Positions 7,973-15,270 of a stretch of 18,193 bases of DNA are shown piece by piece. The notes under the pieces were generated by a model that saw nothing but the letters and a program-made list of their open reading frames with translations, did not search any database and had not been told where the DNA came from. Where the stretch lies: NCBI GenBank assembly GCA_002348345.1, contig DEAY01000420.1, forward strand, positions 1 through 18,193, given 5' to 3'. A program made the position numbers and the translations under genes. Position 1 is the stretch's first letter. The number at the start of each line of letters is the position of its first letter. The DNA is from Verrucomicrobia bacterium UBA2970. Lineage in GTDB: Bacteria > Verrucomicrobiota > Verrucomicrobiia > Limisphaerales > AAA164-E04.

Positions 7973-10585
7973 ATGGGAAAGATGGTGATGCTAAGTCAAT
8001 TCAGTCGTTTCAGGTGCGGGGTTGTGGCCGCCGGGTGGTTTTGCCTGACCGTTATTCTGGGGCAAGAAGGGGATCGCAAGGATCCCAAGGGAATGGTTCA
8101 ACAAGAGATCTGGAAGCGCTTTGAGGTGCCGCCCTCCCCTGTTCTGTCGCCAGAGCAAGCCCTTGAATCGTTTACCCTGCCCGATGGGTTCCGAATCGAG
8201 TTGGTCGCCAGCGAGCCCCTTGTGGGGGATCCGGTTGAAATCGAGTTTGATCCGGATGGGCGACTCTGGGTGGTTGAGATGCGGAGCTATATGCCCGACA
8301 TCGACGGGGCCAATGAGACCGATCCGGTGGGACGAATCGTGGTTCTGGAAGACGGGGATGGGGATGGGCGGATGGATCGGCATACCGTGTTTCTGGATCA
8401 ATTGGTGATGCCTCGCGCCATTGCGATCCTGCAGGACGGCGTGCTGGTGGCCGAACCCCCCAGGCTGTGGTTGTGCAAAGATCTCGATGGTGATCTGAAA
8501 TGTGACGAGCGAATCCTGCTCGATGAGGATTATGCCTCGCAGAATGATCCCAAGCTCGGCACCAAATCGAACCCGGAGCATGCCTCAAACGGGTTGCTTT
8601 GGGCGATGGACAACTGGATTTACAGTGCCAATCACACCGTTCGTTTTCGGTATTTGGGAGGGAAGTTCGAGCGGCAGGAGACCATCTTTCGAGGGCAATG
8701 GGGGATATCCCAGGATAACTACGGCCGTCTCTTCTATAATTCGAACAGTGACCACTTTCGAGGGGATCTCATTCCCTCTCACTATTTGGCGCGGAATTCC
8801 AACATGTTCGGGCTGGCGGGGGCCAATGTGCGGGTCAATCCTGACCAAACGGTCTGGCCGGGGCGAATCACGCCCGGAGTGAACCGCGGCTACCGTCCCA
8901 ATGTGCTGCGACCGGATGGCACGCTCAGCCGCTACACCGGGGCGTGTGGGACGCTCATCTACCGCGGGAGTCAGTTTCCGGCCGGGTTCCTGGGGGATGG
9001 ATTTGTCTGCGAACCGACGGGAAACCTGATCCGCCGCAACAAGGTTCAGGAGATCGATGGGATCGTGTCCGCTGCCAACGCCTACCACCAGAGTGAGTTC
9101 ATGACGTCGACCGACGAACGATTCCGGCCGGTCAATTTGATCAACGGGCCGGATGGCTGTCTCTACGTGGTTGATCTCTACCGGGGGCTCATCCAGCATC
9201 GCCTTTACCTGACCACCTTTCTGCGCAAGCAGACTGAGGAAAGGAAGCTTGATGCACCCATCGGATTGGGGCGGATCTACCGGATTGTCCACGACGGGGC
9301 GGCCAAACGAAGGTCACCGTCCATGAGCGGGATGGATTCGGTCGATTTGGTTGCCGAGTTGAAAGACCCGGATGCTTGGCGCCGAGACACGGCCCAGCGC
9401 CTCTTGGTGGAACGTCGGGACACCTCCATCATCGATCAACTGCGCAGGGTTGTTGTGGATTCCAGTTCGCCCCTGGGGCAGTTGCACGCCTTGTGGACGT
9501 TGCACGGATTGGGCGGCCTTGATCCGGAGACGATTGCTGTGGGGCTGAGCAGTCCCAACCCGAAGGTGAGACGTGCCTCGCTCCGAGTGTCGGAGGCGCT
9601 TCTTCCCCGACTTGGTGCGGGGCAGTTGCTCAATCACTGGCGAGCGAGCTTGGGGGACGTCCCTGAGGTTCAACTCCAATTGGCCCTCTCCTTGGGAGAG
9701 ATCGAAGGGCCGATGGTGTTGGGTGACCTGGAAACGATCCTGGGCCGAAACCTTCACCATCCCTACGTCGTCAGTGCGGTGTTGAGCAGCGTTTACCAGC
9801 GGGAACTTGAATTTGTGGAGACGATTCTCGATTCAGTCGGCCCTCTGGAACGGGAGCACGAGGCCCTTTCGGGGGCTTATTCCCAGCTTTCGGGAGCGGT
9901 CTATCGAGAGCGGGATGCGGTCCGAATTCTTGGTCTGTTGAAAATGGTGTTGGACCACCAGGGGACGGCTTGGAAGGCGGATGCCCTGCTGGCCGGCATG
10001 CATTCGGCCGCGTTCAAGAAGGTGCAGGGAGAACGGGTGTTGGACGGCGATCCCATCGCGGTTCCGGAAAAGCCGGAAAGTCTGGTTGCGCTCACCGCCA
10101 GCGAGGAGGTCGCAGTGCGGACCAAAGCGGGGCAGTTGTTGGAGGCGTTTCACTGGCCTGGGAAGAAAGTTCAGGTGGTGGAAGGGGCGGCGCCCCTTAC
10201 GGCAGCCGAACAGGCCCTTTTTGACGCGGGCCGAGATTTGTACCTGATCAGTTGCGGGGCTTGTCACCAGCCACATGGGAGGGGTCAGGATGGACTGGCA
10301 CCGCCCCTGTTGAATTCCGATTGGGTCCTGGGAAATCCAGAACGAATCACTCGAATTGTGTTGCACGGGTTGCAAGGCCCCATTGAGATCGAAGGAAAAC
10401 TGTGGGAACTTGCGATGCCCGGATTGGCCGTTTTCGAGGATGAGCAGCTCGCCTCCGTCCTGACCTATGTGCGAAGGGAGTGGGGGCATACTGCTTCGGC
10501 GATCTCAACTGAATTCGTCGGATCCGTGCGGGCCAAATACGGGGATCGGATCGACATGTGGACGGTTGAAGAGCTGGGCCAATAG
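7973..10585 (+). CDS. PVC-type membrane-bound dehydrogenase with HEAT region and C-terminal haem c domain
   Basis: 870 residues of the type annotated as 'PVC-type heme-binding CxxCH protein' or 'putative membrane-bound dehydrogenase' in Planctomycetota and Verrucomicrobiota. A signal peptide spans about residues 6-30. ATG 7988 (residue 6) has GGGAAAG at good spacing and may be the true start rather than ATG 7973. Residues about 50-445 form a beta-propeller related to glucose/sorbosone dehydrogenases. Residues about 455-700 are helical and HEAT-like. The C-terminal cytochrome c domain shows C761-x-x-C764-H765 (CGACH) and a plausible distal ligand Met815 (AMPGL). It should oxidise an unknown, probably sugar-like, substrate in the periplasm and pass electrons to its haem. 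The SDR gene follows after 15 bp, suggesting an operon. The family's substrates remain largely undefined. Confidence 0.92.
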   Translation: MGKMVMLSQFSRFRCGVVAAGWFCLTVILGQEGDRKDPKGMVQQEIWKRFEVPPSPVLSPEQALESFTLPDGFRIELVASEPLVGDPVEIEFDPDGRLWVVEMRSYMPDIDGANETDPVGRIVVLEDGDGDGRMDRHTVFLDQLVMPRAIAILQDGVLVAEPPRLWLCKDLDGDLKCDERILLDEDYASQNDPKLGTKSNPEHASNGLLWAMDNWIYSANHTVRFRYLGGKFERQETIFRGQWGISQDNYGRLFYNSNSDHFRGDLIPSHYLARNSNMFGLAGANVRVNPDQTVWPGRITPGVNRGYRPNVLRPDGTLSRYTGACGTLIYRGSQFPAGFLGDGFVCEPTGNLIRRNKVQEIDGIVSAANAYHQSEFMTSTDERFRPVNLINGPDGCLYVVDLYRGLIQHRLYLTTFLRKQTEERKLDAPIGLGRIYRIVHDGAAKRRSPSMSGMDSVDLVAELKDPDAWRRDTAQRLLVERRDTSIIDQLRRVVVDSSSPLGQLHALWTLHGLGGLDPETIAVGLSSPNPKVRRASLRVSEALLPRLGAGQLLNHWRASLGDVPEVQLQLALSLGEIEGPMVLGDLETILGRNLHHPYVVSAVLSSVYQRELEFVETILDSVGPLEREHEALSGAYSQLSGAVYRERDAVRILGLLKMVLDHQGTAWKADALLAGMHSAAFKKVQGERVLDGDPIAVPEKPESLVALTASEEVAVRTKAGQLLEAFHWPGKKVQVVEGAAPLTAAEQALFDAGRDLYLISCGACHQPHGRGQDGLAPPLLNSDWVLGNPERITRIVLHGLQGPIEIEGKLWELAMPGLAVFEDEQLASVLTYVRREWGHTASAISTEFVGSVRAKYGDRIDMWTVEELGQ

Positions 10586-10600
10586 CGGAGGATCATTGAC

Positions 10601-11377
10601 GTGATGCAAGGTCGTCGTTTAGAGGGCAAAACCACCCTGGTGACGGGTGCGGGGTCAGGGATCGGCGCCGCCATCTCCCGTCGGTTTGCCGAAGAGGGGG
10701 CGTTTGTGTTCGTCCTCGATATCGATCTTTCGTCCGCCGAATCGACCGTGGAAACGATTCGCGGCCAAGGCGGGGACTCCGTGGCCGTCGCGGCGGATGT
10801 CGCCGAGTCAGGTCAGTGTGACCAGATCCGTGATCAAGTCCTTCAACAGCGTGGGGCTTTGGACGTCCTCGTGAGCAATGCCGGAATCGGTCATGTCGGC
10901 ACGCTCTTGCAGACTGAGGGATCCGATATGGACCGCCTCTACCGAGTGAATGTCCGGGGCGTCTTCAATATGGCGAAAGCCTTTCTGGCCTCGATGATCG
11001 AGAGGGGCTCGGGGCATATTATCAATATGGCCTCGATTGGAGGAGTGGTGGCGGTGCGGGATCGCTTGGCCTACTGCACGAGCAAATTTGCCGTGGTGGG
11101 ATTGACGAAGAGTATTGCGCTTGATCACGCCCGGCAGGGAATTCGTTGCAACTGTATCTGTCCCGGTAGGGTCGAGACTCCATTTGTGACGGCTCGGCTC
11201 AAGGAATATCCAGATCCCGAAGCTGCCTATCGGGAAATGGCCTCGACTCAGGCTCTGGGTCGGATGGCCAAACCCGAGGAAATAGCCTCTGCTGCGCTGT
11301 ATCTCGCTTCCGATGAATCAGCCTTTGTCACCGGTACTGAGTTTCTGATCGATGGGGGTTGGAGCGCTGGAAAATAG
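10601..11377 (+). CDS. SDR family oxidoreductase, probably NAD-dependent
   Basis: 258-residue classical short-chain dehydrogenase/reductase. Cofactor motif TGAGSGIG is at residues 15-22, Asp40 ends strand beta-2 (favouring NAD over NADP), and NAG is at 93-95. Catalytic residues are Asn117, Ser145, Tyr158 and Lys162 (YCTSK), followed by the CPGRVETPF segment and the usual C-terminal end FLIDGGWSAGK. There is no signal peptide, so it is cytoplasmic. GGAGG at 10587-10591 serves either GTG 10601 (9-bp spacing, used here) or ATG 10604. It lies 15 bp downstream of the haem-binding dehydrogenase gene and should be on the same transcript. Overall it resembles dehydrogenases acting on sugar acids such as 2-keto-3-deoxy-L-fuconate, but substrate prediction within this superfamily is unreliable. 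Confidence 0.92.
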   Translation: MMQGRRLEGKTTLVTGAGSGIGAAISRRFAEEGAFVFVLDIDLSSAESTVETIRGQGGDSVAVAADVAESGQCDQIRDQVLQQRGALDVLVSNAGIGHVGTLLQTEGSDMDRLYRVNVRGVFNMAKAFLASMIERGSGHIINMASIGGVVAVRDRLAYCTSKFAVVGLTKSIALDHARQGIRCNCICPGRVETPFVTARLKEYPDPEAAYREMASTQALGRMAKPEEIASAALYLASDESAFVTGTEFLIDGGWSAGK

Positions 11378-11493
11378 GGCTTTCCAGTTCCCTTGATTGA
11401 ATAGCAGGGGACCCGGGAGCGAGGCGGGAGGCGGTTAGTGAGTCCGTTTCAGCGAGGGGCACCGCCAAGACCGCTTACCTCGATGGCGAAGAA

Positions 11494-11520
11494 AAAAACC
11501 TCCCAGACCGGGAGGTTTTT
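11494..11520. terminator. Symmetrical (bidirectional) intrinsic terminator between the SDR gene and rpsI
   Basis: The 6-bp stem CCTCCC (11499-11504) and GGGAGG (11510-11515) around loop AGACC is flanked by A5 on the left and T5 on the right. It therefore has the hairpin-plus-U-tract form on both strands. It sits between the SDR stop (11377, +) and the rpsI stop (11547, -) and can end both transcripts. The remaining 11378-11493 contains nothing else I can identify. Confidence 0.85.
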
Positions 11521-11546
11521 CTCAAAGGTGATTGGTGGGCCAGCGG

Positions 11547-11942
11547 TTACCGTTTGCTGTATTGGAAACGCCGGCGAGCACCGGGTTGGCCGTATTTCTT
11601 ACGCTCCTTCATCCGAGGATCACGGGTCAGCATTCCTTCCGACTTCAGGAGAGGCCGAAGATTGATGTCCACCTTGAGCAAGGCCCTGGAAATACCGTGG
11701 CGGGTGGCTTCTGCTTGGCCGCTTTGCCCTCCTCCGCGAACATTCACTCGAATGTCAAACTGCTTGGCGGTATCGGTGAGCGACAGCGGCCGAATAATGG
11801 TTTTTTGGTGGGAATCCAGTGGGAAGTAATCCTCGAAACTCCGCCCGTTAATCGTGATCTTCCCGGCTCCGGGACTAAATCGAACGCGGGCGACGGATGT
11901 CTTGCGTCGCCCCGTGGCAATGTGTTCGGAAGTGTCAGACAT
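11547..11942 (-). CDS. rpsI: 30S ribosomal protein S9
   Basis: 131 residues. The hallmark N-terminal segment ATGRRKTSVARVRF, the middle VNVRGGGQSGQAEATRHGISRAL and the basic C-terminus KKYGQPGARRRFQYSKR are the S9 signature. The extreme C-terminal SKR tail, which reaches towards the P-site tRNA in the ribosome, is preserved. The gene follows rplM with a 22-bp gap, the usual bacterial order, and is ended by the symmetrical hairpin 27 bp downstream. Length is normal for the family. Confidence 0.99.
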   Translation of the reverse strand: MSDTSEHIATGRRKTSVARVRFSPGAGKITINGRSFEDYFPLDSHQKTIIRPLSLTDTAKQFDIRVNVRGGGQSGQAEATRHGISRALLKVDINLRPLLKSEGMLTRDPRMKERKKYGQPGARRRFQYSKR

Positions 11943-11964
11943 AGGAATCTTATAGAATCAACCG

Positions 11965-12402
11965 CTACTGAGCGTCGACGGTCAAGGTTGCCGGGTTTTG
12001 AGCGGTATGGGGGTGAGTCGGTCCGGAGTAGACCTTCAGCTTGGTCAGCAGCCGTCGACCAAGCCGGTTCTTGGGGATCATTCCCTTGACGGCGTGAGTA
12101 ATGATCCGGTCGGGGTGATTCGCCCGGACCTCTTTGACGGAACGGTAGCGATCGCCGCTGCGCCAACCGGAGTAGCTCATGTAGGTCTTTTGCGTCTCCT
12201 TGTTGCCGGTCAGTTTAACTTTCTCGGCATTCACGACCACCACGAAGTCGCCCGCATCAAGGTGGGGGGTAAAGGTGGCCTTGTTTTTTCCACGCAGGAC
12301 ATCGGCAACTTTTGTAGCCAAGCGCCCGAGCACCATGCCATCTGCATCGATGACATGCCATGAGCGCCGTTGCATATCGACTTTTGGCAAGTGTGTTTTC
12401 AT
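11965..12402 (-). CDS. rplM: 50S ribosomal protein L13
   Basis: 145 residues from ATG 12402 (MKTHLPKVDMQRRSWHVIDA). L13 hallmarks are WHVIDADGMVLGRLAT, FTPHLDAGDFVVVVNAEKV and AVKGMIPKNRLGRRLLTKLKVY. An in-frame TTG at 12408 would add two residues, but ATG 12402 is preceded by AGGG at 7-bp spacing and fits family length. It is an early assembly protein of the large subunit. It is the first gene of the rplM-rpsI operon. Confidence 0.98.
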   Translation of the reverse strand: MKTHLPKVDMQRRSWHVIDADGMVLGRLATKVADVLRGKNKATFTPHLDAGDFVVVVNAEKVKLTGNKETQKTYMSYSGWRSGDRYRSVKEVRANHPDRIITHAVKGMIPKNRLGRRLLTKLKVYSGPTHPHTAQNPATLTVDAQ

Positions 12403-12430
12403 CCGCAAACCCTAATAAAAAGGAGTCGAG

Positions 12431-12458
12431 AAAGTATCAAACTCATTGAACAAGTCAA
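12431..12458 (-). promoter_or_regulatory. Candidate rplM-rpsI promoter with overlapping dyad
   Basis: On the minus strand, TTGACT (12453-12458) is followed after 16 bp by TACTTT (12431-12436). That would put the transcription start about 20 nt before the rplM ATG. The -35 box is close to consensus, the -10 box only moderate. An inverted repeat AGTCAA-N5-TTGACT spans 12453-12469 and overlaps the -35 box, so either arm could be read as the -35. The position, orientation and lack of an alternative support it, but there is no experimental evidence. Confidence 0.4.
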
Positions 12459-12623
12459 CAGATTTGACTCAGTTTCTAATCGAGTCGGTTGATTCCCCCA
12501 GAATGATTCCTCGGTCCCGACGGGGAGCGATCGATGAAGGAGTCCGCGGGGCGGCCGTTCAACCCGCCCCCCGTCAAGTTTGAGAGCCTCTGTCCTCAAC
12601 ACTCCGAGGCGCCATTTAAGGGA

Positions 12624-12660
12624 ATCGCCCCGCTCGGATGAGGGCCGAAAACGGGGCGAT
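12624..12660 (-). terminator. Long GC-rich hairpin after the LRR-cytochrome gene, probable terminator
   Basis: A 9-bp perfect inverted repeat ATCGCCCCG (12624-12632) and CGGGGCGAT (12652-12660) encloses a smaller TCGG...CCGA hairpin. It begins 27 bp beyond the stop of the LRR-dihaem gene (12687), so it is placed to end that transcript before rplM. On the minus strand only a short, broken T run follows; the T run is better on the + strand (12663-12666), where no gene needs ending. It may instead be a weak or attenuating structure. Confidence 0.5.
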
Positions 12661-12686
12661 CCTTTTAAAACTCCTCTATGCGTCCG

Positions 12687-13979
12687 CTATTTTGCCCCGC
12701 TGACGATCCAGAGCTTGATCAGGTCTGTCTGCGCTTTGGACAGGGGATCGCCCTTGGGTGGCATAATATCGTCGTCATCTGCCGGGAGGATAATTCGCTG
12801 GTAAAGGGAACTCTCGTCAGGGCTCCCTCCTTTGACCACCGGTCCCTCTTTGCTTCCCTTGAGGACGGCTGCGATGGTATCGAGTCTGAGGCCTGCCTTT
12901 TGCTTGTCGGGACCATGGCAGTCCACGCAGGACGATTTGAGGACCGGAAGCACATATTCGACGAAGACACTGCTTCCCTCGGGTTTGGTTTCGACGACCT
13001 CGGGTTGGGGCGGGGCGACTTCCGCCTCGGCTTTTGCTCCATTGGCGATCCAGTTCTTGATCAGGGCGATTTCGTTATCGGACAGCGGGCCGTCTTTGGG
13101 AGGCATGATATCGTCGTCGTCCGCAGGGAGGGTGATCCGTTGAAAGAGGCTGCTTTCGATCAAATCCTCGGCCACCACCACGGCACCGTGTTCGCCCCCC
13201 TTGAGGACCCATTCGTAGGTATCTAGGCGAAGGTCATCCTTTTGCTTTTCCTCGCCGTGGCACTTCACGCAGTTGTTTTGAAGAATTGGGAGGATGTGGG
13301 TCTTGAAGTCGGGGTCGTCGACAACGGCCACTTCCGTTCCCGCGGTAGCGGCCTCGGCCTCGGCCTCAAGCTTGGCGCGTTGGTCTTTCAATGACGCCAA
13401 TCTTGCCGGACTGAGGATTTCCTTGTCCCAACCGAGATTGATCTCCAGTTGATCGTTCCCAGCGGCTATTTGGCCTTCATGGTATTTCTGCGCCGCTTCA
13501 AACGTGACCTTGGTTTGCCAAAGGTAGAGGTTTTCCAGGGCTTTGAGACCCTTCAACGATTCAAGTCCCGCGTCCGTTACGCCCGTGCCGTATAGGTTGA
13601 GATACTTGAGTCCCGTGATGTCCGAGAGCGATTTCAACCCCTCGTCGGAGATCTTCGTTTTCTCAAGATGAAGTCGTTCTAGCCCAGATAGGCCGGACAA
13701 ATGAGCGACACCGGCGTCGGAGATTCCGGCGTTCTTGAGGTCAAGTTCAACGATGCCATTGATCTCCTTAAGCACCGCCAGGTCATCATCAGTCAGAATT
13801 CGACCCTCAAACGTTTTCGGGGGAATCAAAACGCGGACCCCGTCGGTATTCTGGGCAATCCCGAGGACTTGACCGCCGTATTCCTCGACCTTGGCGATCG
13901 CCGCGCTTTCATCAGCATGGAGCGACTGTGCGAGCAGCAGGACGAAACAACAACTCAGTAAACTGGAGAGAGACTTCAT
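12687..13979 (-). CDS. Secreted leucine-rich-repeat protein with two tandem planctomycete-type cytochrome c domains
   Basis: 430 residues from ATG 13979, chosen because a signal peptide (MKSLSSLLSCCFVLLLAQSLHA) begins there. An upstream extension to 14096 is open but looks non-coding. Residues about 71-159 contain four 24-residue leucine-rich repeats with the cysteine-free L-x-x-L-x-L-x-x-T/N-x-I/V-S/T-D-x-G-L pattern. After a hydrophilic, partly coiled region with an Ala/Glu-rich stretch (about 185-220) come two homologous haem domains. The first has C237-x-x-C240-H241 and Met292 in DDDIMPPK; the second has C351-x-x-C354-H355 and Met406 in the same motif. The protein would be periplasmic or surface-attached and bind two c-type haems. 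Such cytochrome domains usually occur fused to DUF1549/DUF1553 in Planctomycetota; here they stand with LRRs only. Redox partner and function are unknown. Confidence 0.9.
   Translation of the reverse strand: MKSLSSLLSCCFVLLLAQSLHADESAAIAKVEEYGGQVLGIAQNTDGVRVLIPPKTFEGRILTDDDLAVLKEINGIVELDLKNAGISDAGVAHLSGLSGLERLHLEKTKISDEGLKSLSDITGLKYLNLYGTGVTDAGLESLKGLKALENLYLWQTKVTFEAAQKYHEGQIAAGNDQLEINLGWDKEILSPARLASLKDQRAKLEAEAEAATAGTEVAVVDDPDFKTHILPILQNNCVKCHGEEKQKDDLRLDTYEWVLKGGEHGAVVVAEDLIESSLFQRITLPADDDDIMPPKDGPLSDNEIALIKNWIANGAKAEAEVAPPQPEVVETKPEGSSVFVEYVLPVLKSSCVDCHGPDKQKAGLRLDTIAAVLKGSKEGPVVKGGSPDESSLYQRIILPADDDDIMPPKGDPLSKAQTDLIKLWIVSGAK
12693..13313 (-). repeat. Tandem intragenic duplication encoding two cytochrome c domains
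   Basis: Two segments of about 275 bp (roughly 13038-13313 and 12693-12971) encode homologous domains. Each contains NC/SC-x-x-CH, K-Q-K-x-x-LRLDT, a central ESSLFQRI/ESSLYQRI block, LPADDDDIMPPK and a closing NWIANGAK / LWIVSGAK. The DNA is also similar, for example the ATATCGTCGTC stretches on the + strand at about 12767 and 13110. The copies have diverged enough to be an old duplication. A proline-rich linker separates them. Confidence 0.85.
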
Positions 13980-14203
13980 ATGATAGAGGTAGTTCTGAGC
14001 AGTTATTGAGCGACAATTTTTCCCCTGGGTCAAGGATTTGAGGGGGTGCACGGAGGATCGCCTTGCTGCTTCGAGGCCAATCGTCCAGGGCGTCATGGAT
14101 TTCTACCCATTGTTTTTTGTTTTTGGGGGAGCGTGGAACGCATTGACCCAGCGTGGAATTTTGTCGCTCAGGGGCCTCTCTCCGGTAGCATGGCGAGGAT
14201 GTG

Positions 14204-15250
14204 ATGAACCATGGTCTCGCGTTTCCCGACGAAATCCCGACAGAATCAGCGCTGCTTGAGGTTCTCTCGGAGCCCTCCAAGTCACTCATCGAGCAAATTG
14301 GATCGATTTCGGGGCCGCTCGTCGTGGTCGGTGCCGGAGGAAAAATGGGGCCCACGCTGTGTGTGCTCGCAAAACGGGCTGCCGAGCTGGCGGGACACTC
14401 GCTCTCCGTCATGGCGCTGAGTCGCTTCTCCAATGAGAAGGAACGCTCCTGGCTCGAATCTCGCGGGGTTCAAACCCGGCGGTTTGACGCGCTGGCTGAG
14501 AGCTCGGGCGATCCCATTCCGGATGCCTCTCACGTCGTCTACTTGGTGGGGCTTAAATTTGGGACGGGAGATCAACCCGAGTTGACGTGGGCGACCAATA
14601 CGTTGGCGCCGGCCCGAGTCGCCCAGCGCTATCGGGGGGTGCCCATGGTGGCGCTTTCAACGGGCAATGTTTACCCGATGAGTGAGGTCGATTCGCAAGG
14701 TTCGACCGAATCCGACCCGCTCACCCCTCTTGGCGAGTATGCCAATGCGGCGGTGGCTCGGGAACGGATCTTCGAGTATGTCTCGAATCAGAACCAATCG
14801 CCGATGGCGTTGCTTCGACTCAACTATGCGCTCGATCTTCGTTATGGAATCTTGGTGGATCTTGCACAGTCTCTGATCAAGGAGCAGGCGATCGACTTGT
14901 CGATGTCCGCGGTAAACTGTCTTTGGCAGCGGGACGCCAACGAACGGATCCTCCGGTCGTTGGCTTTGGTGGAGTACCCGATAGCGGTCTACAATCTGAC
15001 GAGCCCCGAGGCCTACCCCATTGAGAGTTTGGCGATGGAACTGGGGGAACGGCTTGGAGTGGCACCTCGCTTCGTCGGTTCCCCTGCCCGGAATGCCCTG
15101 TTGAGCGATGCCTCAAAACTAACCCGGCGCTTGGGTCGTCCTGAAACTCCCATTGAATCCGTCATTCGATGGACGGCTGATTGGATGGGCCGTGGCGGCA
15201 GGACGCTGGGGCGACCGACCAAGTTTCAGGTGCGGGACGGCGTTTTCTAG
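14204..15250 (+). CDS. NAD(P)-binding epimerase/dehydratase-like protein, extended SDR fold
   Basis: 348 residues from ATG 14204, which has GAGG 5 bp upstream; GTG 14201 would add one residue. Numbering below counts from that GTG. A Rossmann motif VVVGAGGKMG lies at residues 41-50, later than usual because of a 35-residue N-terminal extension. ALSTGNVYP (151-159) supplies the SDR Ser/Thr strand. Tyr180 lies in GEYANAAVARERIF, where the Lys expected four residues later is Ala184, so the YxxxK catalytic pair is incomplete. The C-terminal half has the substrate-domain features of sugar-nucleotide epimerases (VNCLWQRDANERI, YNLTSPEAYPIE). There is no signal peptide. It converges on hemC with a 20-bp gap and diverges from the LRR-cytochrome gene. 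An oxidoreductase or epimerase acting on a sugar is likely, but the missing Lys weakens any mechanistic claim. Confidence 0.85.
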   Translation: MNHGLAFPDEIPTESALLEVLSEPSKSLIEQIGSISGPLVVVGAGGKMGPTLCVLAKRAAELAGHSLSVMALSRFSNEKERSWLESRGVQTRRFDALAESSGDPIPDASHVVYLVGLKFGTGDQPELTWATNTLAPARVAQRYRGVPMVALSTGNVYPMSEVDSQGSTESDPLTPLGEYANAAVARERIFEYVSNQNQSPMALLRLNYALDLRYGILVDLAQSLIKEQAIDLSMSAVNCLWQRDANERILRSLALVEYPIAVYNLTSPEAYPIESLAMELGERLGVAPRFVGSPARNALLSDASKLTRRLGRPETPIESVIRWTADWMGRGGRTLGRPTKFQVRDGVF

Positions 15251-15270
15251 CGCATGGCTTCCGAAGCGAT

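Noticed and set aside
8585..9292. 235-codon open frame opposite the haem-binding dehydrogenase
   Set aside because: It is antisense to a clear beta-propeller coding region and has no recognisable domain. The same applies to the long frames at 7991-8581 and 9833-10489.
12403..12408. TTG 12408 as the rplM start
   Set aside because: ATG 12402 two codons later matches the family start and has an AGGG site at 7-bp spacing.
14008..14036. Possible -35 TTGACC upstream of the LRR-cytochrome gene (minus strand)
   Set aside because: No acceptable -10 box at 16-18 bp; the best candidate TCAATA matches poorly.
13980..14096. 39-residue N-terminal extension of the LRR-cytochrome protein
   Set aside because: The extension has no signal-like or conserved sequence, whereas ATG 13979 opens a textbook signal peptide.
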